Assembly: GCA_002706685.1 (NCBI GenBank)
Contig: PALV01000013.1
Span: 1 to 64,000, forward strand
Length of the DNA stretch: 64,000 nucleotides
Origin: Gammaproteobacteria bacterium
GTDB lineage: Bacteria > Pseudomonadota > Gammaproteobacteria > Pseudomonadales > Pseudohongiellaceae
Direction of reading: 5' to 3'
The stretch's first letter is position 1. Each line of letters begins with the position of its first letter. The position numbers and the translations under genes were made by a program. Under the pieces are notes generated by a model. The model was not told the origin of the DNA. It did not search any database and saw only the letters and a list, made by a program, of their open reading frames with translations. Shown piece after piece: positions 52,645-60,938 of the stretch.

Positions 52645-53216
52645 TCCGGAGGTCTCCCCGGCGAGCTCGTGAACCAAACATGTCGACGGTTTTTCAACCG
52701 CCTAATGATGTCGGAAAAATCAAATGTTTCAAAAGATGCATGGATCAACTTTCCATAATCTTCAATCGCTTTTGCAGGCCCCTCATTCAGGTACGATATA
52801 TCATCTTTATACGCCTGATCTAATATCAGAATAAAGTCAGTATTCTTTGCGTTTTCGTGGACATGGTGATACGAAAAAAGTCCGAGCTCACAAAACGACC
52901 CTGGACTACTTGCAATCAGAATCACCGAGTTACATTGAGATTTGATGAACTGAAGCTCGTTTAGATGAGCCATACCATTGTATTTTTGTCGCAAATCTTC
53001 AAGCCCATCATCTTCGCCTAACACAACTTCAAACCCATCGTTTTCTAACTCTGTTTTTATACGCAGCCGAAGTGCAGCACCGGCATCTTCACTGGCTTTA
53101 CTTAAGGTTGGGCCACACAGAAAAACAACGTACTTTTGTCGTGAGAATAGCTCTCCGAGTTCTCTTGAGAAGTTTTCTATGGAATCCTTTATCGGATTTT
53201 TTGTCATAGCTTTCAT
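52641..53216 (-). CDS. Retron effector, nucleoside deoxyribosyltransferase-like
   Basis: About 191 aa. The fold is like nucleoside 2-deoxyribosyltransferases: YVVFLCGPTLSKASEDAGAAL near residue 29, a middle Asp-rich segment (LGEDDGLEDLRQKY), and ILIASSPGSFCELGLFSYHHV with the likely catalytic Glu. This matches the effectors of type II retrons such as Ec86/Eco1, where the enzyme is fused to a C-terminal winged helix. Here the protein stops after the enzyme domain, and the winged helix is at the start of the RT frame. The ATG at 53216 follows an in-frame GTG; ATG 53204 region is an alternative. It starts 46 bp after hsdS. Confidence 0.83.
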   Translation of the reverse strand: MKAMTKNPIKDSIENFSRELGELFSRQKYVVFLCGPTLSKASEDAGAALRLRIKTELENDGFEVVLGEDDGLEDLRQKYNGMAHLNELQFIKSQCNSVILIASSPGSFCELGLFSYHHVHENAKNTDFILILDQAYKDDISYLNEGPAKAIEDYGKLIHASFETFDFSDIIRRLKNRRHVWFTSSPGRPPE

Positions 53217-53262
53217 CACTCAATACAACTTGTGCATACTTGGAAATTTGACGCTGGATAGC

Positions 53263-54570
53263 TTAAGACGTCAACCGGCCGGAAAAGGCTAAACTTAGTA
53301 TAGATTGTCGGAGCAACTCAGCCTTGAGCAGCGCAGCACCAATCTCGTTCTCTTGCCTATCCGTCAGCGTTAGTTTTTCCTCTAATGAATTAACAATAAC
53401 TTTTTGCTCGCTCAAACTCGGGACAGGGACGCGAAAGCTCTTTATATGCCCCTGATTGATTTTATATATACCGGCTGTAGTACGAGCGCTTTGTTCAATT
53501 TGATCCCGGATGAACCGGGAGTCCCACAACAAGCTGAAAAACTCCGACAGCATTCTCGTTGAATCCACCCGCAAACGGACAATTGTGTCTGGAAATGCCA
53601 CCTCATCTGTGTTTTTTGGGACCAATCCACCGCGCCCAACCAAATGTTTACTACCATTTCCTCTCGACAACAGAAAGTCGCCTTCTTTCACTAAATACGG
53701 CTCGGCCTGACTTCTATCCCAATCTCCAGATTTACGCTCCGCCAGATCAATCTTGCCAGACTTCAAAGCTGTCAGACGAAGTACTGGAAAGCCATTTGGC
53801 CGGTCTTTCACAGATCGGCCATTTGTGGGGCCTGAAGCTAAAACTTCCTGCACGCTACAACTGCTCCAAGCAGTATTACCACTCAAACAATCGCGAACAG
53901 GCTCTTTCTGCTGGATGCGGGCGAGGAGTTGTTCGGGGGATTCGAGTTTGTCTTTGTTTTCTGCGCGCCATTGGGCGGTGAGTTTGCCTTCGAAGGCGTG
54001 TTTGAGGACGGCCTGGCGGTAGACTTTGAGTTGTTCGCGGGCGGTTTTGAGTGATTCGATTCCGCTATCCAGCTCAGAGAGCAATGATTCGATCATTGCA
54101 ACAATATCTTTCTGCTCATCTATTGGAGGTACAGGGAACTTACATTTTTTCAAGAAAGAAAAGTGTCGTGAGTAACCACGATCCGGTAATCTCAATGATT
54201 TGCATAGATGGTATACATACTTTTCTAAAATACCTTCTTTCGGCAAAAGCACCTTGATCCCATCAGCTCCTGGCGCGAACGGTGTTGAGAGATACTTAAA
54301 GCATTTTGTGTGATCACCAAACACTATCGCAGGCCGCGGTAGCGACAGAATTCTGTCTGCGTCATTTGTGTAGCCACCGACTAATTCAGAACCCTGATCA
54401 ATCACAGGGTAGCGTCCAGATTGTTCGTACTCCTTCTGAGGTATTTTCAGCCCCGTTAAGGGCACGTTTTCGAATACAGCGTCAAAATCCAGGCAACTCC
54501 AATGAGCCGGAATAGATGCAATGTTCATCCCCCAGTCGTCGTCCGCCACATCGGCATTTATAGAACTCAC
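53263..54570 (-). CDS. hsdS: Type I restriction specificity subunit HsdS
   Basis: 435 aa with two target-recognition domains (about 20-150 and 225-370) separated and followed by conserved helices (IDEQKDIVAMIESLLSELDSGIESLKTAREQLKVYRQAVLKHAFEG-type spacer; SLSEQKVIVNSLEEKLTLTDRQ). It sets the DNA sequence recognised by HsdM and HsdR. The recognition domains are AT-richer than the spacers, as usual for horizontally exchanged TRDs. It overlaps hsdR by ATGA. Confidence 0.92.
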   Translation of the reverse strand: MSSINADVADDDWGMNIASIPAHWSCLDFDAVFENVPLTGLKIPQKEYEQSGRYPVIDQGSELVGGYTNDADRILSLPRPAIVFGDHTKCFKYLSTPFAPGADGIKVLLPKEGILEKYVYHLCKSLRLPDRGYSRHFSFLKKCKFPVPPIDEQKDIVAMIESLLSELDSGIESLKTAREQLKVYRQAVLKHAFEGKLTAQWRAENKDKLESPEQLLARIQQKEPVRDCLSGNTAWSSCSVQEVLASGPTNGRSVKDRPNGFPVLRLTALKSGKIDLAERKSGDWDRSQAEPYLVKEGDFLLSRGNGSKHLVGRGGLVPKNTDEVAFPDTIVRLRVDSTRMLSEFFSLLWDSRFIRDQIEQSARTTAGIYKINQGHIKSFRVPVPSLSEQKVIVNSLEEKLTLTDRQENEIGAALLKAELLRQSILSLAFSGRLTS

Positions 54571-57338
54571 GCCACCAACTCCCGATTCAGTTCCTCAATC
54601 ACCGCATCCATCCTGTCACCAAACAATTGGTACATCTTGCCCATGCCGCCCTTGGCATCAAACGGCGCCATTTCCAGGTCGTCGCGTTCGATGTGGAAGG
54701 AGCTGATGACGTGGTCGCGGATCATGTGCAGCCAGGCCATTTGTTCGTCGTTGAATTTTTCGCCGGCACCGCTGTGGTGTTGCATGACCCAGCTCTGGAA
54801 GTTGCGGCGTACGGTGGCGGCGTAGGTGGAAAGCGTAGTGTCCAGTCCGCAGACGCGGCGGATAAGCGCCACCAGGGCGGTGAGTTCGCTGATGGGGTTT
54901 TCTCCTTTGTATTTGTCCAGATGGGCGTAGGCTGACCACACGCGCAGCGGGGCAAGTTTGGGGCGGTCCTGTTTCAGACGTTCGAGCAGTTCACGGATCA
55001 TCTGGTAGGTGACTTCGCTGCGCCGGGCGGGTTGGCTGAAGTAAATGGTCAAAGCATCAATCTCGTTCTGGTGTTGTTGCAGATACTCGCGGAATTCCTG
55101 CGTCAGCGCCTGGGCGTTGGCTTCGGTGTCGCCATCCCATTCGGCGCGGATCAGATTGTCCAGGTCATCGTGAACAATGGTTTGTTCCTTATCGCGGCGT
55201 ATGCTGTCGATCAGCTCAATCAGCTCGCCATTGAGCACGCTGGCAGCCTTGCCCACCAGTTCATCGCGGGCCTTGTTGCGGGCGTCTTCACCCGGCTCGC
55301 CAGTTTCCGGCACACCGGCAATCTGGCAGGCGCGTTGATCCACCGTATCGGGGTCGATGGCCTGCAGCAGCTCACTGATGATGTGTTTGAGGCTGGCACC
55401 GCCAGCGGCTTTCTGGATGCGTTGCTGTTCGTTGTTGTCCAGTTGCCGGTCCAGCCGCGACAGACGCCCGGCCAGGGACGACACGGTGTCTTCATCGCGC
55501 GCGCCCATCATCACGCCCATGGCTAGGTCTTTCAGCGCCACGGAGGGTTTGGTGATCAGTGGCTGGCTGGCGGTTTTCAGGGATTTGGTGACGCCAATGG
55601 CATCGACAATCACATAATGTGTCTTGGCGCTGTTGGCCGAGGGCGTGACCTTCTTCAGGCCGTCGGCGTCCAGGGTGCGGGTGCCACGTCCCTTCATTTG
55701 TTCAAAATAGTTACGGCTTTTCACATCCCGCATGAACAGGAGGCATTCCAGCGGGCGCACATCGGTGCCGGTGGCAATCATGTCCACGGTGACGGCAATG
55801 CGCGGGTTATAGTCATTGCGAAACTGCGCCAGCACGGACTTGGGATCTTCGTCGATCTTGTAGGTGATCTTTTTGCAGAACTCGTTGCCCTCGCCAAATT
55901 CCTCGCGCACGGTTTGGATGATGTCGTCGGCGTGGCTGTCGGTTTTGGCGAAGATCAGGGTTTTGGGCACTTCCTGTCTGCCGGGGAAAATCTCCGGCAG
56001 TTTGTCGCGGAAGGTGCGGATGATGGTGCGGATCTGATCCGGGTTGACGATGTCGCGGTCGAGCTGTTTGGCGGTGTAGGTTTCCGGTTCGTCCTGGACT
56101 TCCCAGCGTTTTTTGCGGGTGAGGCGCTCGCGTTTTTCCACCTGTTGTTTGGCTTCCACCGTGCCGCCGGTTTTGCTGCGCTCTGTTTCGATGATGTAGA
56201 TTTCGTTGCCGACGTTAACACCATCGGCCACGGCTTTTTCGTGGTCGTATTCGCTGACCACGTTCTTTTTGAAGAAGCCGTAAGTGCGGTTATCCGGCGT
56301 GGCGGTCAGGCCGATCAGGTAAGCATCGAAATACTCGATCACCTGACGCCACAGGTTGTAGATGGAGCGGTGACATTCGTCGATGACAATGATGTCGAAA
56401 AACTCGGGCGGGATTTTCGGGTTGTAGCCTACCGGCACCTGCTCTTTGGGTTTGGTGAATTGCTCGGCCGGGTTGATCTCCTCAACCGCTTCGTCCAGTG
56501 GTTCGTCCTTAAGCAGGGAGTACATGCGCTGAATGGTGCTGATGCAGACCTGGCTGTCCTTGGCCACGGAGGCCGACTTCAGGCGCTGCACATTGTACAG
56601 CTCGGTGAATTTGCGATTGTCGTCGTTGGGCAGGTAGGACATGAATTCCTGCTCTGCCTGCTCACCCAGGTTTTTGGTGTCCACCAGAAACAGCACGCGT
56701 TTGGCGTTGGCGTGTTTGAGCAAGCGGTACACGGCGGTGATGGCGGTAAAGGTTTTGCCGGAGCCGGTAGCCATCTGCACCAGAGCTCGCGGCCTGTCCT
56801 GCCGGAAGGACTCGTCCAGGTTGGTGATGGCAGTTATCTGGCAGTCGCGCAGGCCGTCCGGACTCAAGGCTGGCAGGTGCTGCAGACGGGCGCGCAGGGT
56901 CTCTTGTTGGCTCAGCCATTCCGCCAGTGTTTCCGGGCGGTGGAAGCTGAACACTTCACGGGAACGGGGTTTGGGGTCGTTACGGTCGGTGAAGCGGGTG
57001 ATGACGCCGGTGCTTTCGTAGACAAAGCGCAGCGGCTCTTTGTTGTTGACCCACTTCAGCTTGGCCGTGGCGTAACCTTCGGACTGCTGCTCCACGGTGG
57101 TGATCTTGTGGCCCCAGTCGTCCGGCTTGGCTTCGATGATGCCAACTGCCTTGCCATTGATGAACAGGGCGTAATCGGCAGGGCCAACGTCGGTCTGGAA
57201 TTCGCGGATGGCAACGCCCAGGCCGGCAGTGAAGTTGATGGCTTTGTTGCCCTGCACCACCCAGCCGGCCTCGATCAGGCGTTTATCGATCTGATCACGA
57301 GCGCGTTGTTCGGGGGTTTGATTTGGCGCTTCTGTCAT
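54567..57338 (-). CDS. hsdR: Type I restriction endonuclease HsdR
   Basis: 923 aa motor and nuclease subunit. The N-terminal PD-(D/E)xK nuclease is seen as PADYALFINGKAVGIIEAKPDD near residue 55; the SF2 helicase has LVQMATGSGKTFTAITAVYRLLKH near 190, VIDECHRSIYNLWRQ near 320 and VDMIATGTDVRPLECLLFMRD near 525. The C-terminal third is helical for HsdM contact. All motifs are intact. It is the first gene of the island on this strand. Confidence 0.95.
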   Translation of the reverse strand: MTEAPNQTPEQRARDQIDKRLIEAGWVVQGNKAINFTAGLGVAIREFQTDVGPADYALFINGKAVGIIEAKPDDWGHKITTVEQQSEGYATAKLKWVNNKEPLRFVYESTGVITRFTDRNDPKPRSREVFSFHRPETLAEWLSQQETLRARLQHLPALSPDGLRDCQITAITNLDESFRQDRPRALVQMATGSGKTFTAITAVYRLLKHANAKRVLFLVDTKNLGEQAEQEFMSYLPNDDNRKFTELYNVQRLKSASVAKDSQVCISTIQRMYSLLKDEPLDEAVEEINPAEQFTKPKEQVPVGYNPKIPPEFFDIIVIDECHRSIYNLWRQVIEYFDAYLIGLTATPDNRTYGFFKKNVVSEYDHEKAVADGVNVGNEIYIIETERSKTGGTVEAKQQVEKRERLTRKKRWEVQDEPETYTAKQLDRDIVNPDQIRTIIRTFRDKLPEIFPGRQEVPKTLIFAKTDSHADDIIQTVREEFGEGNEFCKKITYKIDEDPKSVLAQFRNDYNPRIAVTVDMIATGTDVRPLECLLFMRDVKSRNYFEQMKGRGTRTLDADGLKKVTPSANSAKTHYVIVDAIGVTKSLKTASQPLITKPSVALKDLAMGVMMGARDEDTVSSLAGRLSRLDRQLDNNEQQRIQKAAGGASLKHIISELLQAIDPDTVDQRACQIAGVPETGEPGEDARNKARDELVGKAASVLNGELIELIDSIRRDKEQTIVHDDLDNLIRAEWDGDTEANAQALTQEFREYLQQHQNEIDALTIYFSQPARRSEVTYQMIRELLERLKQDRPKLAPLRVWSAYAHLDKYKGENPISELTALVALIRRVCGLDTTLSTYAATVRRNFQSWVMQHHSGAGEKFNDEQMAWLHMIRDHVISSFHIERDDLEMAPFDAKGGMGKMYQLFGDRMDAVIEELNRELVA

Positions 57339-57486
57339 TCCGTATCCCGGTTGCCCGCAAGGCGCGGCAACAATCCCTTATTGGGATAGGAATGTACTTG
57401 ATTTTTATGGGGTATCCAAGAAATTCAGCTAGTAAGAGCTCAAAGTGCGACGATGTATGCGTTGTTTTCACGAGGGTGGCAGCTTT

Positions 57487-57828
57487 TTACGTTAAATCGG
57501 TATCCTTCTGTTTGCCTTTGCTGTAGTCATCACCGACCCTCAAATAAGGCGCCAGCAACCTTCTGCGAGCCCAGTGGTAGCTTGCGAGGTTAACCACAAT
57601 TACCAAAGGCAGGCTCCAATTTAGATATCCGTGCAACAGCGTTGACAGCCTGGAAGGGCTCCAGAACCCGGCCACCAGCATGGGAAGCACGTACAAAAGA
57701 GAAAAACTGCCAAAGATACAAATGGGTACTAACAGATGAAGCAGCGTCGCGTGCGGTCCACGCGATGCCTGGCGGGCTGCCGCCTGATAGTCAGCAGTTG
57801 TTAACCGTTTGTCATTGTCAGCAGGCAC
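57487..57828 (-). CDS. Small membrane protein, candidate immunity protein
   Basis: 113 aa with two predicted membrane helices (LLHLLVPICIFGSFSLLYVLP and WSLPLVIVVNLASYHWA). No family is recognised. The start is GTG, three bases after the stop of the upstream small gene. Its place after a bacteriocin-like gene makes an immunity role possible, but this is inference. Confidence 0.5.
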   Translation of the reverse strand: MPADNDKRLTTADYQAAARQASRGPHATLLHLLVPICIFGSFSLLYVLPMLVAGFWSPSRLSTLLHGYLNWSLPLVIVVNLASYHWARRRLLAPYLRVGDDYSKGKQKDTDLT

Positions 57829-57831
57829 GGT

Positions 57832-58098
57832 TTAATTTGGCTTTTGGTCATGAATTACGCTTTTAGCTTGATCAATGATTGTAAGGTCACATGTTTGGGC
57901 AATACTCAATACCACATATCGGTGCCAAGCATATAGACACGCTGCCAACACACCAAATCCGTGGCTATTGTAAACAGTCATCGAAAACACTGAAATAATC
58001 AAACACCCAACCACGGTAATAGTCATGTCTACCGTTATATTTTTTCGGGCAGCGGAGCGTAGCTCTGCCCGCAGTATCCTATTTAATAAATTTTTCAT
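57832..58098 (-). CDS. Small membrane protein, candidate immunity protein
   Basis: 88 aa. Two hydrophobic segments are visible (DMTITVVGCLIISVFSMTVY and GFGVLAACLYAWHRYVVLSI), with a basic N-terminus (MKNLLNRILRAELRSAARKN). The ATG at 58098 has an AGGGG ribosome site. It follows the bacteriocin-like gene by 69 bp. No family is recognised. Confidence 0.5.
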   Translation of the reverse strand: MKNLLNRILRAELRSAARKNITVDMTITVVGCLIISVFSMTVYNSHGFGVLAACLYAWHRYVVLSIAQTCDLTIIDQAKSVIHDQKPN

Positions 58099-58167
58099 CG
58101 CCAGGCCCCTAATGTTAGCGCCAGCCTGGGTGTGAACCAATCTGGCGCTAAGGTTAAAAGACGATCA

Positions 58168-58362
58168 TTACGATGTGAAGTCTACGCCCTCACACGCTGA
58201 AATAGCGCCGACTGCGGAGCTTATCATCATTGCCGGCCCGAAGAACGGTGAAACGCCGACCAAGACCAGAGCGGCAAAGCAACCAACCCCCATCGTCTCC
58301 GGCGGCCCATCACTGTTACCCCCACCCACCATGCCAATCTCCTGCACACTCAACTCTCGCAT
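58168..58362 (-). CDS. Bacteriocin-like peptide with double-glycine leader
   Basis: 64 aa. The N-terminus MRELSVQEIGMVGGG fits the double-glycine leader pattern M-[RK]-E-L-x3-E-I-x2-V-x-G-G of class II bacteriocins and microcins. The predicted core (about 49 residues) is rich in Gly/Ala/Ser and hydrophobic residues (FAALVLVGVSPFFGPAMM) and has two cysteines. The frame opens at 58425, but the ATG at 58362 has an AGGGAG ribosome site eight bases away. No C39 peptidase-ABC exporter is in the window, so processing would need one elsewhere. Confidence 0.65.
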   Translation of the reverse strand: MRELSVQEIGMVGGGNSDGPPETMGVGCFAALVLVGVSPFFGPAMMISSAVGAISACEGVDFTS

Positions 58363-58457
58363 CACACTTACTCCCTGTGTATTAATGAAGCCTGCAATAG
58401 TGGTATAGACTAGCCAGCAGCACATTGCCCAAAAAAATCACAACTCAGGCCAAGACA

Positions 58458-60938
58458 ATGCCAAATCTGCTTTCGATATCTGCGCTGTTCCTGCTACTAA
58501 CAACCAGCACTCTGGTCGTCGCCCAGCCGTCCGACGCCCCGGATTTTGACCTGCAGGCCCACCGCGGCGGTCTGGGGCTGGTGACCGAAAGCACACTGCA
58601 GGCTTTTGCCAATGCGCTTGAGCTGGGTGTCAGCACGCTCGAGCTGGATACTCAGGTTACGGCCGACGGTTATGTGGTAGTTACTCATGATCGTCAGGTG
58701 CTGCCGCACCGCTGCCTGGATACTGCCCCTGCCACAGCAGACGATCCGCAGTTTCCCTACGTGGGCAAATACATAAAAGACCTGAACTGGTCTCAGGTGA
58801 GAACACTGGATTGTGGTTCGCAGCGGGCATCCGCCCATGCCAGTCAACAGACGGTGCCTGGTGCCCGGCTGGTTCTGCTCAGCGAAGTCTTAGATCTGGT
58901 CAAGCGCCATCGCGCCTTCGATGTCATGCTGAACATCGAGACCAAGGTCGAGGCGGGTGCGCCAGAGGAGACAGCGCCCCGTGAGGTCTTCGTGCAGACC
59001 GTGATTGATGAGATCTACCGGCACGACATGCAGAACCAGGTCAGCATCCAGAGTTTTGACTGGGGCGCCCTGATGCGCGTGCGTGAGCTGGCACCTGAAT
59101 TGCCCATTATTGCATTGTCCAATGCGCAGTCGTTCCTGCAGTGTGGTATGCCCGGTGCCTCGCCGTGGACTGGCGGCATCGACATGGACGATTTTGACTG
59201 CAATCTGCCAGCCGCCGCCGCGTCGTTTGGCGCTGATGCAATCTCTCCCGTGCACGGGCTCCCGCAGGATGCCAGCGTGACAGACGCTAACTACCAGGCT
59301 TTCACCACGTCAGAGATGGTTACACAGGCGCAGACCCTGGGATTAAGAGTGATCCCATGGACCATCAATGACACGGCCACCATGGCACATCTGATACGCA
59401 TTGGCGTTGACGGCATCATCACTGATTACCCCGATCGTGTGCGCACCATCCTGGCCACTGAAAATCTTCCACTTCCTGCACCACAGGCGGCTGTTGAACC
59501 AGAAACCAGCGACCTTGGCGAGCAATCCATTCTGAGCCTGCAACAACAGATGGCAACTGGCACGCTCAGCGCGGAACAGCTTACCCGGCACATGCTGGGC
59601 AGAATCAGTCGGTACGATGATCAGGGGCCGGCGCTGAACACAGTCATCACACTGAACCCGGACGCTGTTGCGCAGGCCAGGCTACTGGACGAAGAACGTC
59701 AGTTCAGTGGACCGCGCAGCCTGCTGCACGGCATACCGGTTTTATTGAAGGACAACTACAACACAACGGATATGCCAACGACCGGCGCATCGCGCGCACT
59801 GGCTGACTTTACGCCCAGTGAGGAAGCCACGCAGCTAAGGCTGCTGCGGGAAGCTGGCGCGGTGATACTGGGCAAAACCAATCTGCATGAGTTTGCCTAC
59901 GGCATTACTTCCATCAGCTCGCTGGGAGGACAGTCACGCAACCCTTACGATCCATCAAGAGTGCCAGGTGGCTCCAGCGGCGGCTCGGCTGCGGCTGTGG
60001 CTGCCGGTTTCGCCACCATCGCAACCGCATCGGATACCTGTGGCTCAATCCGTATCCCTGCTGCCTTTAACAATCTGTCAGGACTTCGTCCGAGCAAAGG
60101 CCTGAGCAGCATCTACGGCATTATGCCGCTGGCCAGTACGCCTGATGTTGGTGGTCCGCTGGCTCGCCATATCGAAGATCTGGCCATCGTATTGGATCTG
60201 ACTACGGGTTACGATCCGCTAGATGAGGCAACCGCTGTCATGCTGAGCCGCAGTCGTCCGCAGTTCCAGCGTCAACTGCAGACAGCAGACATCGAGGGGC
60301 TGCGCATTGGCCGTCTGAGCAATTATATGGATAGCGCGACTCCCGAAGTTGCACGGATGATGGCGCAGGCTTTCAGCGAGTTTGACCGACTGGGCGCGGA
60401 GATAATTGATATTTCGATTGAAGGCATGTCTGCCCTGATCAGTGCCTCAGGCTTGATTGGTCACGAATTCGAAGCTGACCTGAACCACTACCTCCAGACC
60501 TTTGGCAGTGTGCGCTACCCGACCTTGCAAAGCATTGTGGACAGTGGCCTGTATCATGAAGCCGTCGCCACCCTGCTGCAACGAAGCGCCGCCGGCGAAC
60601 AGGACCCGAAAGCCTACCGCCAGGCTCTGGCAGCTCGTCAGCCCTTACAGGCGGCCATTGATTCCGTGATCGCAATGCATGACCTGGACGTGATTGCCTA
60701 CCCACCCATTGGCGCACTGCCAGTGCTGACAGGTGAGAGCCAGCCAGGCAACAACTGCAGCCTCAGCGCCAATGCGGGCTACCCGGCACTTTCTGTGCCG
60801 GTCGGATTTTCTGCGGATGGCCTGCCGATGGGAATCGAGCTGCTGGGCGGCTATATGAGCGATGTACGTCTGCTGTCGATTGGCCACGCCATCGAGCAGG
60901 CGTGGCCACAGCGCCGCGCGCCAACATTAGACCAGTGA
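58458..60938 (+). CDS. Glycerophosphodiester phosphodiesterase fused to amidase
   Basis: 826 aa secreted fusion. A signal peptide (LLSISALFLLLTTSTLVVAQP) is followed at about 30-345 by a GDPD domain (DLQAHRGGLGLVTESTLQAF with catalytic His, LELDTQVTADGYVVVTHD) and at about 370-820 by an amidase-signature domain (Lys in VLLKDNYNTTD, cis-Ser in GGSSGGSAAAV, nucleophile Ser in SDTCGSIRIPA). Both active sites look intact. The first frame start is TTG at 58425; I prefer ATG 58458. Product is likely periplasmic; the linked substrates are unknown. Its last 12 bp overlap the convergent kinase gene. Confidence 0.85.
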   Translation: MPNLLSISALFLLLTTSTLVVAQPSDAPDFDLQAHRGGLGLVTESTLQAFANALELGVSTLELDTQVTADGYVVVTHDRQVLPHRCLDTAPATADDPQFPYVGKYIKDLNWSQVRTLDCGSQRASAHASQQTVPGARLVLLSEVLDLVKRHRAFDVMLNIETKVEAGAPEETAPREVFVQTVIDEIYRHDMQNQVSIQSFDWGALMRVRELAPELPIIALSNAQSFLQCGMPGASPWTGGIDMDDFDCNLPAAAASFGADAISPVHGLPQDASVTDANYQAFTTSEMVTQAQTLGLRVIPWTINDTATMAHLIRIGVDGIITDYPDRVRTILATENLPLPAPQAAVEPETSDLGEQSILSLQQQMATGTLSAEQLTRHMLGRISRYDDQGPALNTVITLNPDAVAQARLLDEERQFSGPRSLLHGIPVLLKDNYNTTDMPTTGASRALADFTPSEEATQLRLLREAGAVILGKTNLHEFAYGITSISSLGGQSRNPYDPSRVPGGSSGGSAAAVAAGFATIATASDTCGSIRIPAAFNNLSGLRPSKGLSSIYGIMPLASTPDVGGPLARHIEDLAIVLDLTTGYDPLDEATAVMLSRSRPQFQRQLQTADIEGLRIGRLSNYMDSATPEVARMMAQAFSEFDRLGAEIIDISIEGMSALISASGLIGHEFEADLNHYLQTFGSVRYPTLQSIVDSGLYHEAVATLLQRSAAGEQDPKAYRQALAARQPLQAAIDSVIAMHDLDVIAYPPIGALPVLTGESQPGNNCSLSANAGYPALSVPVGFSADGLPMGIELLGGYMSDVRLLSIGHAIEQAWPQRRAPTLDQ

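Noticed and set aside
55617..57389. 590-codon plus-strand frame opposite hsdR
   Set aside because: It is the antisense shadow of a complete, motif-rich hsdR gene; its hydrophobic, Val/Gly-rich composition is typical of such shadows.
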